This document shows positions 1-8,543 of a DNA stretch of 20,991 nucleotides, piece after piece. How positions within the stretch are numbered: the stretch's first letter is position 1; each line of letters opens with the position of its first letter. The notes under the pieces are model-generated. The model was not told the origin of the DNA. It searched no databases and saw only the letters and a list, made by a program, of their open reading frames with translations. The translations under genes were made by a program, and so were the position numbers. The stretch comes from Fragilariopsis cylindrus CCMP1102 (lineage: Eukaryota; Bacillariophyta; Bacillariophyceae; Bacillariales; Bacillariaceae): the NCBI GenBank assembly GCA_900095095.1, contig FMBT01000112.1:1-20991 (forward strand). Reading direction: 5' to 3'.

Positions 1-523
1 GTCGTTATCAATAGTTGTTGGCTTCCTTCGTGCAGCGGTAACGTTAACGATTTAATATTAACGCACTCTCCACGTCATAACAGGATGTACACTATAGTTG
101 AACAGGAAGCGACAAGAACAGACAGGTTCCTAGATAGAGCGATGTTTGCTTTATTCTTTCGAAATCAATGTCAGTTTCATGATAATTACTTAATTCGCAT
201 TGACCATCGCATCTTGACGTAAGAAATGAAATGATTTAACGCAATCATACGCGACGGCAATGTCAGATTCATAATAATTACTTAATACTCTTGGCTTCTG
301 GTTCGACTGCAGTAAATACGGTCTTTTTGTCGCGCTTGACCTAAACTAGTACACGATGGTGTACTGTATGCAGTACTGTATTGAACCTTTCATTCGGCGT
401 ACTCGATGACTCACTCAACGTTTAATCGTGCTTACGTACGCATTTGGTACCAAGGAGCAAAAGCTCCCAACAGCCTAAGGTATACTAAATCAAATTACAT
501 GTCAAGCCTTTAACAACACATCG
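1..523. other. Intergenic flank without a recognised gene
   Basis: I see no convincing coding region on either strand. There is an imperfect direct repeat: a block beginning AATGTCAGTTTCATGATAAT at 167-195 recurs with few changes at 259-286. A perfect inverted repeat GTACTG-TATG-CAGTAC lies at 361-376. The last bases before the left LTR (CATCG) do not match the bases after the right LTR (GTGTT), so this stretch is probably not the original left flank of the retroelement target. Confidence 0.6.
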
Positions 524-711
524 TGCCATGCCCTAGACTAGTATATAGGGAAGAGGCTTCTATTGTGAGATAATGTATATTATAAGCATTAAGCATTAGT
601 TCTATTCTAGAGAGCTGCGTCCATTCGTAATGGAGGCAGTTCTATTAGCGATTGATTGCTTATTAGCGATGAATCACTAGTAACTAATCCCGTGAATAAG
701 TGCGCACTGCA
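524..711 (-). repeat. 3' LTR (left end) of the Ty3/gypsy element
   Basis: 188 bp, starting TGCCATGCCCTAG and ending GCACTGCA on the plus strand. It aligns along its whole length with 6138-6327, differing by scattered substitutions and 1-nt indels. On the minus strand it follows the integrase gene and the polypurine tract, making it the 3' LTR. An imperfect inverted repeat (GCGTCCATT...AATGGAGGC) corresponds to the perfect palindrome in the other LTR. Confidence 0.88.
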
Positions 712-720
712 TTCTCCTCC
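712..720 (-). other. Polypurine tract of the retroelement
   Basis: On the minus strand GGAGGAGAA lies immediately before the TG that starts the 3' LTR. This is the expected position and composition of the plus-strand DNA synthesis primer of an LTR retrotransposon. It supports the LTR boundary at 711. Confidence 0.65.
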
Positions 721-755
721 GATCCATATTAAGTATTTCAAATAGACTTCTATTG

Positions 756-1856
756 TCATTCAACTGTTGTGGTGGTAGGAGTGTCAAGTTTGCGATAGTA
801 TGGAGCAACCCTCCTAACATTGACATTTTTGATGTTTGTTGGGGATTTTTCAATTAATATTGATCCATTTTTGTTATGTTTTATAACTTTATAAGGTCCT
901 TCACGAGATATTGCTAGCTTGCGAAGGATGCCTGGTTTCTTCAGGGTGATGAGGTCACCTTTCTGATAGATGTGAGGTACTCTGTTTGAGTTTTCTCTAG
1001 TATTATTTTTGTTTATTTTTGTTTGTTTATTATTTCTGATTTCATTCCAGTCAATTTCAGTTGATACTGGTGAAAACATATCTCTTCCAAACACTAGCTG
1101 TGCTGGTGAGTGTCCATGCGATTGATGGTACGATGATCTTATTGCATAGGCCACTGAAGAAAGATATTCATCGAATGGATCTTCATTATCCGGATCGATT
1201 GGTGTGTTTTCTAAATCAAATGTTGCTAAACCATCACCTAACACTTGGTGTATACGTTCTAGTATAGCATTTGATTGAGGGTTCCAAGCATTGCTTGGTT
1301 TTTGTTTTAAACCCATGTTATCACAGAGTTCAGCAAACTCTGCTTTAAATTCAGTTCCATTATCAAATCCAATTTCTTTTGGGCGTGGGTATCGTGATAA
1401 CCACACACTGTCAAGGATTTGTTGGCATCTGTATTCTGTTGGAGGACCATATAACTGCTGTTGTTCAAACCAGCCAGTAACTGGATCGACCATGGTCATT
1501 ACGTGTACTTCATACGTAAAACCATTTGAGTTTACTACTGATTTTGGTCCCCATAGGTCTACATTAACTCTATTCCATCGAATAGATTCTGCAGTCTTGG
1601 GTGGTAGTAGTGAGTACTTTTTCTTGCCAGATTTCTTGTACATCTGGCACTCATGACAGGTCTTTACAAGCTGTTTTACTTGCTTAGTAAGACCACTCCA
1701 ATTGAAAACTAACTTGATTGTATCAATCATACGTTTTTCGCCTGGATGAATTAAGATATTATGATACCACTCTAATACAACTTGTTGTGTTGATTGGGGT
1801 ACGATGATTCTGTTATTCTTGTGTATCAGTTCAACTCCTTCCACAGATTTATATGT
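756..1856 (-). CDS. pol: Integrase domain of the Ty3/gypsy polyprotein
   Basis: About 362 residues, counted from a GTG-encoded valine at 1844. The upstream frame is open back to an in-frame TAA at 1857-1859, so this is the C-terminal part of a pol polyprotein cut off by one stop, not a gene with its own start. The zinc-binding HHCC domain is complete: H28-x4-H33-x29-C63-x2-C66. The catalytic triad is complete: D96 in VDLWGP, D161 in FDNGTEF and E196 in NPQSNAILERIH, spaced D-x64-D-x34-E, close to the usual D,D(35)E. The C-terminal part carries the GPY/F-type module (REGPYKVIKHN, about residues 315-325). I see no chromodomain. The protein would insert element cDNA into host DNA. Function in this copy is doubtful because of the upstream stop and breaks. 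Confidence 0.88.
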   Translation of the reverse strand, partial: TYKSVEGVELIHKNNRIIVPQSTQQVVLEWYHNILIHPGEKRMIDTIKLVFNWSGLTKQVKQLVKTCHECQMYKKSGKKKYSLLPPKTAESIRWNRVNVDLWGPKSVVNSNGFTYEVHVMTMVDPVTGWFEQQQLYGPPTEYRCQQILDSVWLSRYPRPKEIGFDNGTEFKAEFAELCDNMGLKQKPSNAWNPQSNAILERIHQVLGDGLATFDLENTPIDPDNEDPFDEYLSSVAYAIRSSYHQSHGHSPAQLVFGRDMFSPVSTEIDWNEIRNNKQTKINKNNTRENSNRVPHIYQKGDLITLKKPGILRKLAISREGPYKVIKHNKNGSILIEKSPTNIKNVNVRRVAPYYRKLDTPTTTTVE

Positions 1857-2804
1857 TTAGGTAGTTGAATTTGTACTTGCTTTAATATGGGTGTCGACCA
1901 TTTTTACTAAGCTTTCATCATTCAGCTGTGCTGTTTGCATTGATTGTAGATCTAATGGGTATGATGATTCGATATCTGAAGCAGTCATCAGTATGTTGTT
2001 ATCACAGTCAAATCCATCTTCCGCAAAGTTTGATTCTGACATAAACATGCAAAGATTCATCATCTTTACGTCTTCATACTGTAGTCTCTTCTGTTCCTGT
2101 TCCCACACTCTCAAGTCATCAGCCTTGTCATTAAGGTCTAATCTTGATAGAGCATCTGCAGCATCATTATCAATGCCTGCAATGTGGACCACTTTAGGAT
2201 TATATTCTTCTACAGGATTTCTCCACCTCATCATTCTCTGACTAGGCAACTTGGCGTAGAGGAGATTGAGATGATCCGTGTGGACTGTTAAGTCTTGTCC
2301 ACGAATAACTCCTGCAAAGGCTTTCAGACCTTCTACTATACCAAGGAGTTCTTTTTCACCTACAGTGTAGTTCAACTGTGGATCGCTGAGTTTTCTTGTA
2401 TAGAATCCAAGTGGCTTGCCGTCTTGGACGAGCGTTGCACCCAGTTGGATGTCACTTGCATCTGTGTACAGATGAAAGGGCTTGTCAAAGTCTGGAAATG
2501 ATAACATTACATCTGTTTTTATCATTTCCTTGGCTTTGTTAAAAGCAGTTAGATGCTTTTCCAACATAAGAAATGGAATAGGACGCTTGGTACTGTTCTT
2601 TTTCTTTGTTGAAGCTGCTGCTAATTCATTCAATGGGGCTAGAATATGACTTCTACCCCGGAATAGGTCTCTGTAGAAATTTATCATTCCTAGGAACCTT
2701 CTGAGCTGTTTTCCACTTGTTGGTGGTAGTACGATCCATGCTTCAATTTTCTTTGGCTGTGGACCGATGCCTTCACTAGTAAGCTGGTATCCGAAGATAC
2801 TCAC
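1857..2804 (-). pseudogene. pol: RT connection, RNase H and linker of pol
   Basis: A 315-residue open stretch in the same frame as integrase, separated from it by one TAA, and frameshifted relative to the RT fragment upstream (overlap at 2801-2804). Residues 1-105 are the RT thumb/connection, with RRFLGMINFYRDLF typical of Ty3/gypsy. RNase H runs from about residue 108 to 222 (2139-2483). Its four acidic active-site residues are visible: D115 in LYTDAS, E152 in GEKELLGIV, D177 in VHTDHLNL, and the Asp in the DNDAADALSR segment. It would remove the RNA strand during reverse transcription. The last 90 or so residues are an unrecognised linker to integrase. The domain looks intact; the open reading frame around it is not. 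Confidence 0.85.
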
Positions 2805-3639
2805 ACTTTCTGCATGAAGAAGCTCTTTCTAAGATTAGCTTTGAATCCGGCATCTTGTAGACGCTGCAGAACTTGCTCAACCTTTTGTAAATGATCTTCA
2901 GTTGATTCGTTTACTCTTTGAATCACCAGTATATCATCGATATACACTAGTACATCTAATCCTCTAAGAGTTTCTGTCATAATAGACTGAAACATAGAAG
3001 GTGCACAAGCAACGCCCATAGGCATCTTAGATCATATCAAGTTGTTGCAGCTTGACTTTCTCAAGTTTCTGGCCAGTGTTTCGTTGATTCGGGGTAATGG
3101 AAATGGATCCACTTCAACCCACTTATTCAACTCTCGGAAGTCTGTTACGATACGTATATCACCAGTCTTCTTTGAAACACCAAAGGATGGAGATGCCCAA
3201 GGGCTATCATCATGCCATGGTAACTCTTGGAGTACACCAATGCTGACCATTCTCTCTACTTCCTTCTTAGCAATATATTCGTAAGCCTTGGGAAGATTGA
3301 AGTATCTTCCTTTATAAGGCACCACACCCGGTTTTTACTTGATGTGTGCAGGCTTACAGTGTTTGAGAGTTCCCAAACCTCCACCAAATAGACCCTTTTC
3401 GAACTTTCGGAGGGTCTTTTTCAGCTTGTCTTTGTTGGTAGCATCAATATCCAAGTCATTTACCATAGCATCTATGTTGACCTTGGAGTAATTGCATTCT
3501 AACATCTTGTTTTGTCTCTCTTCTGCATCTTGTAGAAGAGGGCTATCAGTGTGCATGCTATAGAGCATGTTACAAGTGGCACGATCGTGCAACTGACCGA
3601 TAGTCTTTAGAGGGATCTTATCTTCATTCCAATGAATCT
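2805..3639 (-). pseudogene. pol: Reverse transcriptase core, internally deleted
   Basis: Fragments of a Ty3/gypsy reverse transcriptase in one frame, interrupted by TAA at 3335-3337 and TGA at 3032-3034. The N-terminal fingers are clear: KYFNLPK-like residues, WASPSFGVSKKTGDIRIVTDFRELN and PFPLPRINETL. The segment MPMGVACAPSMFQSIM and the catalytic box VYIDDILV (YIDD) follow after 3025. Between the PLPRINETL block and the MPMGVACAP block, family members normally have several dozen residues including motif A with the first catalytic Asp. Here only about 20 codons separate them, in a shifted and stop-containing context. The enzyme from this copy is therefore inactive. The N-terminal RT start within 3500-3639 is approximate. 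Confidence 0.85.
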
Positions 3640-4060
3640 CTTGTTCCTTGAATAAGATATTGATACCCATATTCCATAGGAGATCATTCCCAATAATCAC
3701 ATCATACTGTTGTTTTCTTGGGTTAGATGTTTCATCTACTTGGAACTTGTATTCGATGGTTTGATTCTTTTGTTTTCGAATTCAATCATCTTGAAGCCCA
3801 CGCTAGCTGTCATTGAAGAGTGGAATGTACTACCATATGTTCATATTGATAGTATTTTCTTTTGACAACTTGGTTCGTCGCTTCTTATCTGTAAACTGTT
3901 TTAGTATCATTGACTTGGTACATCCAGTGTCTAGGAGACATCTAGCCATAGTTTCTTGACCATTGTCATTAACTATTGAGAGCAGCACTTCACAGAAGCG
4001 CCTTGCACCATGCAATGGCTTTGCCCGACTTGGATAAATGTACCATCAACAGTACCAACT
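3640..4060 (-). pseudogene. pol: Retroviral-type aspartic protease, frameshifted
   Basis: The active-site motif LLDTGCTKSM (Asp-Thr-Gly) is visible in the open stretch 3830-4015. The C-terminal hallmark (IIGNDLLWNMGINILF, resembling the ILG/IIG-D motif) starts the open stretch ending at 3700. The sequence in between codes sensibly only if the frame changes twice: the frame stops at 3830-3832, a different frame stays open until about 3745, and then the first frame resumes. There are thus at least two frame breaks. The protease would process Gag and Pol. The N-terminal boundary is approximate. Confidence 0.78.
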
Positions 4061-5423
4061 AGTACCGGTGTAGGCCTGTGAAGGATCCTACCTGGCTTCT
4101 TTGTTTGTGTACTTCAAGCTTCTTGAAGTACTTCTTGGCTTGCTTTCTGTATCTTTAAGATCTGAGGATCGAAATTGATATTCTCTTCACTAGGATCGAC
4201 GCCTGCGATGCTAATACATGCATTTGCTCTGCTTGATTCAACCTTCTTCCAGTGTCATCATCGGAATCACTTGAATCGGAGCTTGCGCCCGATTTGTGCC
4301 TTGCAAACATGCTTTCATGTATTGCTTGGCTTCCTTGTTGAAGGTATTATAGTTGTTGCCTTTACGACCACTATTGTTTCCTCCTCCATTCTGGAGTTTC
4401 CAGCATTCACCTGCGTGGTTCTTGCCACAAGTTCACACTCGCGTTTGCGCTTGTCTCCCACTCTGCTTTCGATCGCGAGAAGCGGAGCAGTGGAAGATTT
4501 TCCTTTTCCCTTTTGCAATTCAGCAATATCTTTTGCTTGTTGCAACTGTTCTTTTACAAATTTTAATTGTTTAAGAATACCAGGTTCAATCTCCTTGAGC
4601 TTGGTGATTGACTGGGTGTATGGGTTGCTTTGCAAGCACCACCCATCATCGTGAAGCTTGGTGAGGTAGACAGGAGATAGAGCATACTCTAATATCTCCG
4701 CAGTTTTCTTCATCATACCTAGTAGGATAAAGTCCTCTCTTGGCTCCTGCGTCCCATAGACACATAGGAAGGTACAGCTGGAAGTATCGAACGTTTACTC
4801 CATGCTGCTACTCCCAGTTGTGGTGAGATCTTCATATTTCGTATGGTCGCTTTAGTTGAATGAAGCTTGATCTTCCAAGGTTTCATTACCAAATATCTTG
4901 AGCTTGAGATGATACATACATTCGCGAATGATATGTGTTATCTTCTTCCTCTTTGTGCTGCAGTTCCAGCAGTAAAGTACGCTTCAACGGTAGCATCATC
5001 AGGACATTCATCTCTGATTTCATCTCTGATTGTTTGATCTTCAATCTTATCGATGTCTTCTGCGTCCTCATAGGACTCAAAAGCTGTTTCCACATTGCTT
5101 ACGATTGTTTGTGCCTCCTTATCCACGATTCTTCTAAGGAAGGTTAATCGTGCTGCTGGTGCAAGAGATACATTGATCTTATCATTGTAGTTCTTGATCC
5201 ATAACATGAGCTGTTCAGGTGTTTCATCACCTTGTAGAATGAACATCTTGTTGTCAATTCTATTTCCATTTCCGGTCGTCTTGAGGATCTGAGATGGGGA
5301 TTTCGTATCCCACTCTTCTGCGTCATAGAGAAATGGTTTGAACCCACTGATTCTATGGACTCTCTTTGCCTTGGCTGCGTCCTTGGCTGGCTCTTCAGAG
5401 CTGTTACGATTGGATTTTGCCAT
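4061..5423 (-). pseudogene. gag: Gag (capsid/nucleocapsid), broken
   Basis: Starts at the ATG at 5423 (MAKSNRNSSEEP) and is open for 161 residues, to 4938; it resumes in another frame at about 4716-4315. The first part is charged and helical with no enzyme motif, as expected for capsid, and it sits just before the protease. Near 4440-4390 the reverse strand shows a Cys/His knuckle: CEL in one frame, then CGKNHAGEC in the next. This indicates a nucleocapsid zinc knuckle with a 1-nt frame break inside it. Basic and Asn-rich sequence follows. Identification rests on position, the knuckle and composition, so exact domain limits are uncertain. Confidence 0.72.
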
Positions 5424-6137
5424 GGTTAAATCGATATGATATAAATCTAACTGTTTTGTTGTGTGGTTGTAATATTTCCATTACAATTCCTATAATTTTG
5501 TCCGATTGAATTTTCATTATTGAATACTCAGTGGTTGAGACAGTGATCGCTATATTTAACCCGTTGGGCACCTGTCAGCTTTTGTGTCAGTTCGTTTAAA
5601 CTGACATTTACTTAGTAGGCTTGTGTAATGGGTACCTTACACATGTTGCTAATCCTCTAATTATTCCTTTATTATATCCATACATTGTTATGTATTTTGG
5701 TATAGTACTCTCAACGACTTATTTTACTTAAGCGTTTCAAGTTGGCACATGCCTTATTTGGCTGTCGTGCTCTATTGAATGGTGCATGCTTGCGCGCACC
5801 GTTGATTCAATTTTGATTTGACTCATTCGATTAGAGTAGCTAATTCTTTTCGATATATCATATCATGTGATTTTTCTTTCAAAGTTGATATCAACGTTGG
5901 TTGATATTGCCTTGAGGTGATACGATGGAGCTCTTAGACTCCTCCATATCTTATCATTGTTCAACGTTCTGGTATAGGAGCTTTCTCTCCACCATGGTTG
6001 TTGTTGTCCATTCGATATCACTCTTGGTGTTACCGATGCCTACTTGTTTCGAACAAGAGGTACGTAGTACTTCATTTTAGATAAAATATTACGTCCTATC
6101 TTATTGTCAACAACTTTTTAGTAAGATTTTAAAATCA
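5424..6137 (-). other. Untranslated leader of the retroelement
   Basis: 714 bp between the 5' LTR and the gag ATG, AT-rich and without a convincing open frame on either strand. The primer-binding site should lie next to the LTR at about 6120-6137. The minus strand there reads TGATTTTAAAATCTTAC, which I cannot match to a tRNA 3' end. Confidence 0.6.
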
Positions 6138-6327
6138 TGCCATGCCCTAGACTAGTATATAGGGAAGAGGCTTTCTATTGTGAGATAATGTATATTATAA
6201 GCATTAGCATTAGGTTCTATTCTAGAGAGATGCCTCCATCATGATGGAGGCAGTTCGATTAGCGATTGATTGTCATTTAGCGATGAATCACTAGTGAATT
6301 AGTCCCGTGATATATGTAAGCACTTCA
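6138..6327 (-). repeat. 5' LTR (right end) of the Ty3/gypsy element
   Basis: 190 bp, TGCCATGCCCTAG to AGCACTTCA on the plus strand, matching 524-711. It contains a perfect 20-bp palindrome GCCTCCATCATGATGGAGGC at 6232-6251. It is the 5' LTR of the minus-strand element. The next base (6328) is already host Pro-Ser coding sequence. An in-frame TAG at 6300-6302 within the LTR closes the host reading frame. Confidence 0.88.
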
Positions 6328-6615
6328 GTGTTCCTAGTTCTGGTCCAGATTCAATTCCAAGTCAAAAGCCTAGTCAATCACCAAGTGATGTACCTATTTC
6401 TGCTCCTAGTCTTGATTCAAGTAATAAACCAAGTGCTGTCTCAAGTTTGAAACCAAGTTCTGTTCCAAGAGGTGTTCCTAGTTCTGGTCCAAGTTCAATT
6501 CCAAGTCAAAAGCCTAGTCAATCACCAAGTGATGCACCTATTTCTGCTCCTATTGATGATCCAAGTAATAAACCAAGTGCTGTCCGAAGTTTGAAACCAA
6601 GTTTTGTTCCTAGTG
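6328..6615 (+). repeat. Two tandem 144-bp units coding 48 Pro-Ser residues
   Basis: The block starting GTGTTCCTAGTTCTGG at 6328 recurs at 6472, exactly 144 bp later, with few substitutions (for example GTA/GCA and TCA/CGA codons). The period is 48 codons, so copy-number change keeps the frame. The LTR truncates the left side of the array. Confidence 0.85.
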
Positions 6616-7524
6616 AAACTAATTCACCATCATCATCACCAAAATCATTAACAGCATCATCACCAACATCCTCACCAACAGTAAAACGTGGTGACTGTAC
6701 AAATTCTGATTCATTCCGATTTAAAGACAATCCAAAATTTACATGTGATTTATACGTTGCAAAAAAAGCAAGGAAGAGATGTAGAAAGAACGTTCAAGGT
6801 TCTGGTGGAAAGAAAGTTAAAGACTTTTGTCCGGCAACATGCAGGAGAAAATGTAAAAGAACTAATCCACCAACATCATCACCAACATCATCAACATCAT
6901 CATCACCAACATCATCACCAACATCATCACCAACAGTAAGACTGGTGACTGTACAAATTCTGATTCATTCCGATTTAAGACAATCCAAAATTACATGTGA
7001 TTCATACGTTGCAAAAAAACCCATCAAGAGATGTAGAAAGAAAGTCCAAGGTTCTGATGGAAAGAGAGTTCGTAACTTTTGTCCTGGTACATGCAAGAAA
7101 GAATGTGAAACTAATTCACCAACATCATCACCAACAGTAAACGTGGTGACTGTACAAATTCTGATTCATTCCGATTTAAAGACAACCAAACTTACATGTG
7201 ATTCATACGTTGCAAAAAACCAAGAAGAGATGTCGAAGAAACAACCTGGTACTGATAAAATTAAAATTCTTTTGTCCATCAACTGCAGGAGAAAATGTAA
7301 AAGAACTAATTCACCAACAGCATCCCCCAACCAATATGACATATCCCATTCTTGATTCTTGATTTTAAAGACAATCCAGAATTTACATGTGATTCATACG
7401 TTGCAGATATACCCAACACAAGAGATGTGAAAGGAAGTTCTAGGTACAAAGGATGAAAAGTCACTGGTAAATTTAAAGAAAGTAAGATTCTTTTGTCCTG
7501 CTACATGCACAAAGAAAATACAAG
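6328..7524 (+). pseudogene. Pro-Ser-rich protein with ShKT-like cysteine modules, 5'-truncated
   Basis: The frame is open from the LTR edge (6330) to the stop at 7355. The first internal ATG is at 6447, but Pro-Ser coding sequence clearly extends upstream of it, so the true start has been lost. About 90 residues of PS-repeat (V-P-S-S-G-P, K-P-S-Q-S-P-S) form two 48-residue units. A first cysteine module follows at about 6689-6860, complete with six Cys in the order GDC, FTC, KRC, DFC, ATC, RKC: a ShKT-like pattern common in secreted diatom proteins. PTSSPTSS linkers separate it from modules 2 (about 6940-7110) and 3 (about 7135-7305). In these, three and two small deletions respectively sum to -3 nt, so the N-terminal half is misread (VTVQILIHSDL) and loses Cys 1. 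A fourth, unframed module remnant lies at 7349-7524. Such proteins are probably secreted and bind cell-wall or extracellular partners; the function is not known. Confidence 0.75.
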
Positions 7525-8169
7525 ACTTTGTAAGATCTATTACATTAAAATCAGCACATGCACATGCACACAAACACACACAACACCACACACACACACA
7601 CACACATTCAAATCCGATAATAATTCATATATATATATAATAACACAATATAGGGACCAGAAAGATACATTTGCTGCATGTCGCCCAGCCCAGTCCAGCC
7701 CAGTCCCGTCCATTGTGACGTAATAAAATAAAACAAAATAAAAATAAATAATAATTAAGTAAGTTACATGTCATGTATAGTCATTCATTTTAAAATAAAA
7801 TTTAGGAACAATAGTTTCTTTCTTTTTGTGTACAAGTACCGTGGATGTATGTAAAAAAAATACAGTACTACACTTTCTACTAGCTTTAGCTTTTAAGCTA
7901 GCGATTCCTTTGGGCCTATTTTTTTTATTTTTCAAATTTTTTCACCACGAAGACAACCAAATATAAAAAATACTCACGCGATTTTTTTTACTTACTGTAT
8001 CATGCATGCAGCAGTTTTACGTTTTATCAATATTATACCGGTATATAATGATATGTTGCATCAACCATCAATAATATCTTCTGCAGTAATCAATAGGAGG
8101 TAAGAAAAAAAAAACAGAGCTACCGCACCAAAAGGATTATACAGTAAGTTATAGTTATAGTTATATAAT
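7525..8169. other. AT-rich intergenic spacer with CA microsatellite
   Basis: Contains an impure (CA)n tract at about 7551-7606, runs of A and T, and a perfect 7-bp inverted repeat CTAGCTT/AAGCTAG at 7880-7886 and 7895-7901. The sequence TACCGGTATATAAT at about 8036-8049 recurs near 20739-20752. I see no gene. It should hold the promoter of the GT47 gene, but I cannot point to a specific element. Confidence 0.5.
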
Positions 8170-8511
8170 ATGACGACGGTAATGATGTACAATAATATTA
8201 GGAAGAAGAAGAATTATAAGAATAAGAATGACGATGAAAATGATGAAAATGATGAAAATGATGAAAATGAAGAAAATGAAGATGATGATGAAGCCATTAT
8301 GATTACAACACCACAGTCAAGTAAGTCAACATCATCATCAACATCAACATCAACATCATCATCATCTCCTGTTCTTCTTCAAAATAACGACGTCGAATTC
8401 GACGAAGGTCGTAACACTGCTAGTGCAACTTCTGCTAGTGCTGCTGCTTGTAGACAACGACGACGATCATCAATATCATCATCATCGATGTCATCATTAT
8501 CAATATTCACC

Positions 8512-8543
<32 letters not shown>

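Larger units (their letters stand above)
524..6327 (-). mobile_element. Degenerate Ty3/gypsy LTR retrotransposon
   Basis: The element reads on the minus strand as gag, aspartic protease, reverse transcriptase, RNase H, integrase. RT and RNase H before integrase is the Ty3/gypsy (Metaviridae) order rather than copia. It is bounded by two related repeats of 188 and 190 bp that start TG and end CA. A purine run (GGAGGAGAA) abuts the inner edge of the left repeat, as a polypurine tract should. The polyprotein is broken by frameshifts in gag and protease, in-frame stops ahead of RT and between RNase H and integrase, and a deletion in the RT core, so the copy cannot be autonomous. RNase H and integrase domains stay open with all their catalytic residues. 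There is no target-site duplication and I recognise no primer-binding site at 6120-6137. The LTRs differ at roughly one position in seven by eye, so the insertion is old. The right edge lies inside a host Pro-Ser repeat gene. Confidence 0.92.

Noticed and set aside
524..711. Interpreting the two LTR copies as a dispersed short element (MITE) and not LTRs
   Set aside because: A polypurine tract abuts the left copy, the copies flank a gag-to-integrase order in direct orientation, and both have TG...CA ends.
1061..2501. Several plus-strand open frames across the retroelement
   Set aside because: They are antisense shadows of the integrase and RNase H coding sequence and show no domain.
7394..7723. 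Open frames on both strands over the CA microsatellite
   Set aside because: Composition is set by the dinucleotide repeat; no domain or start context is seen.
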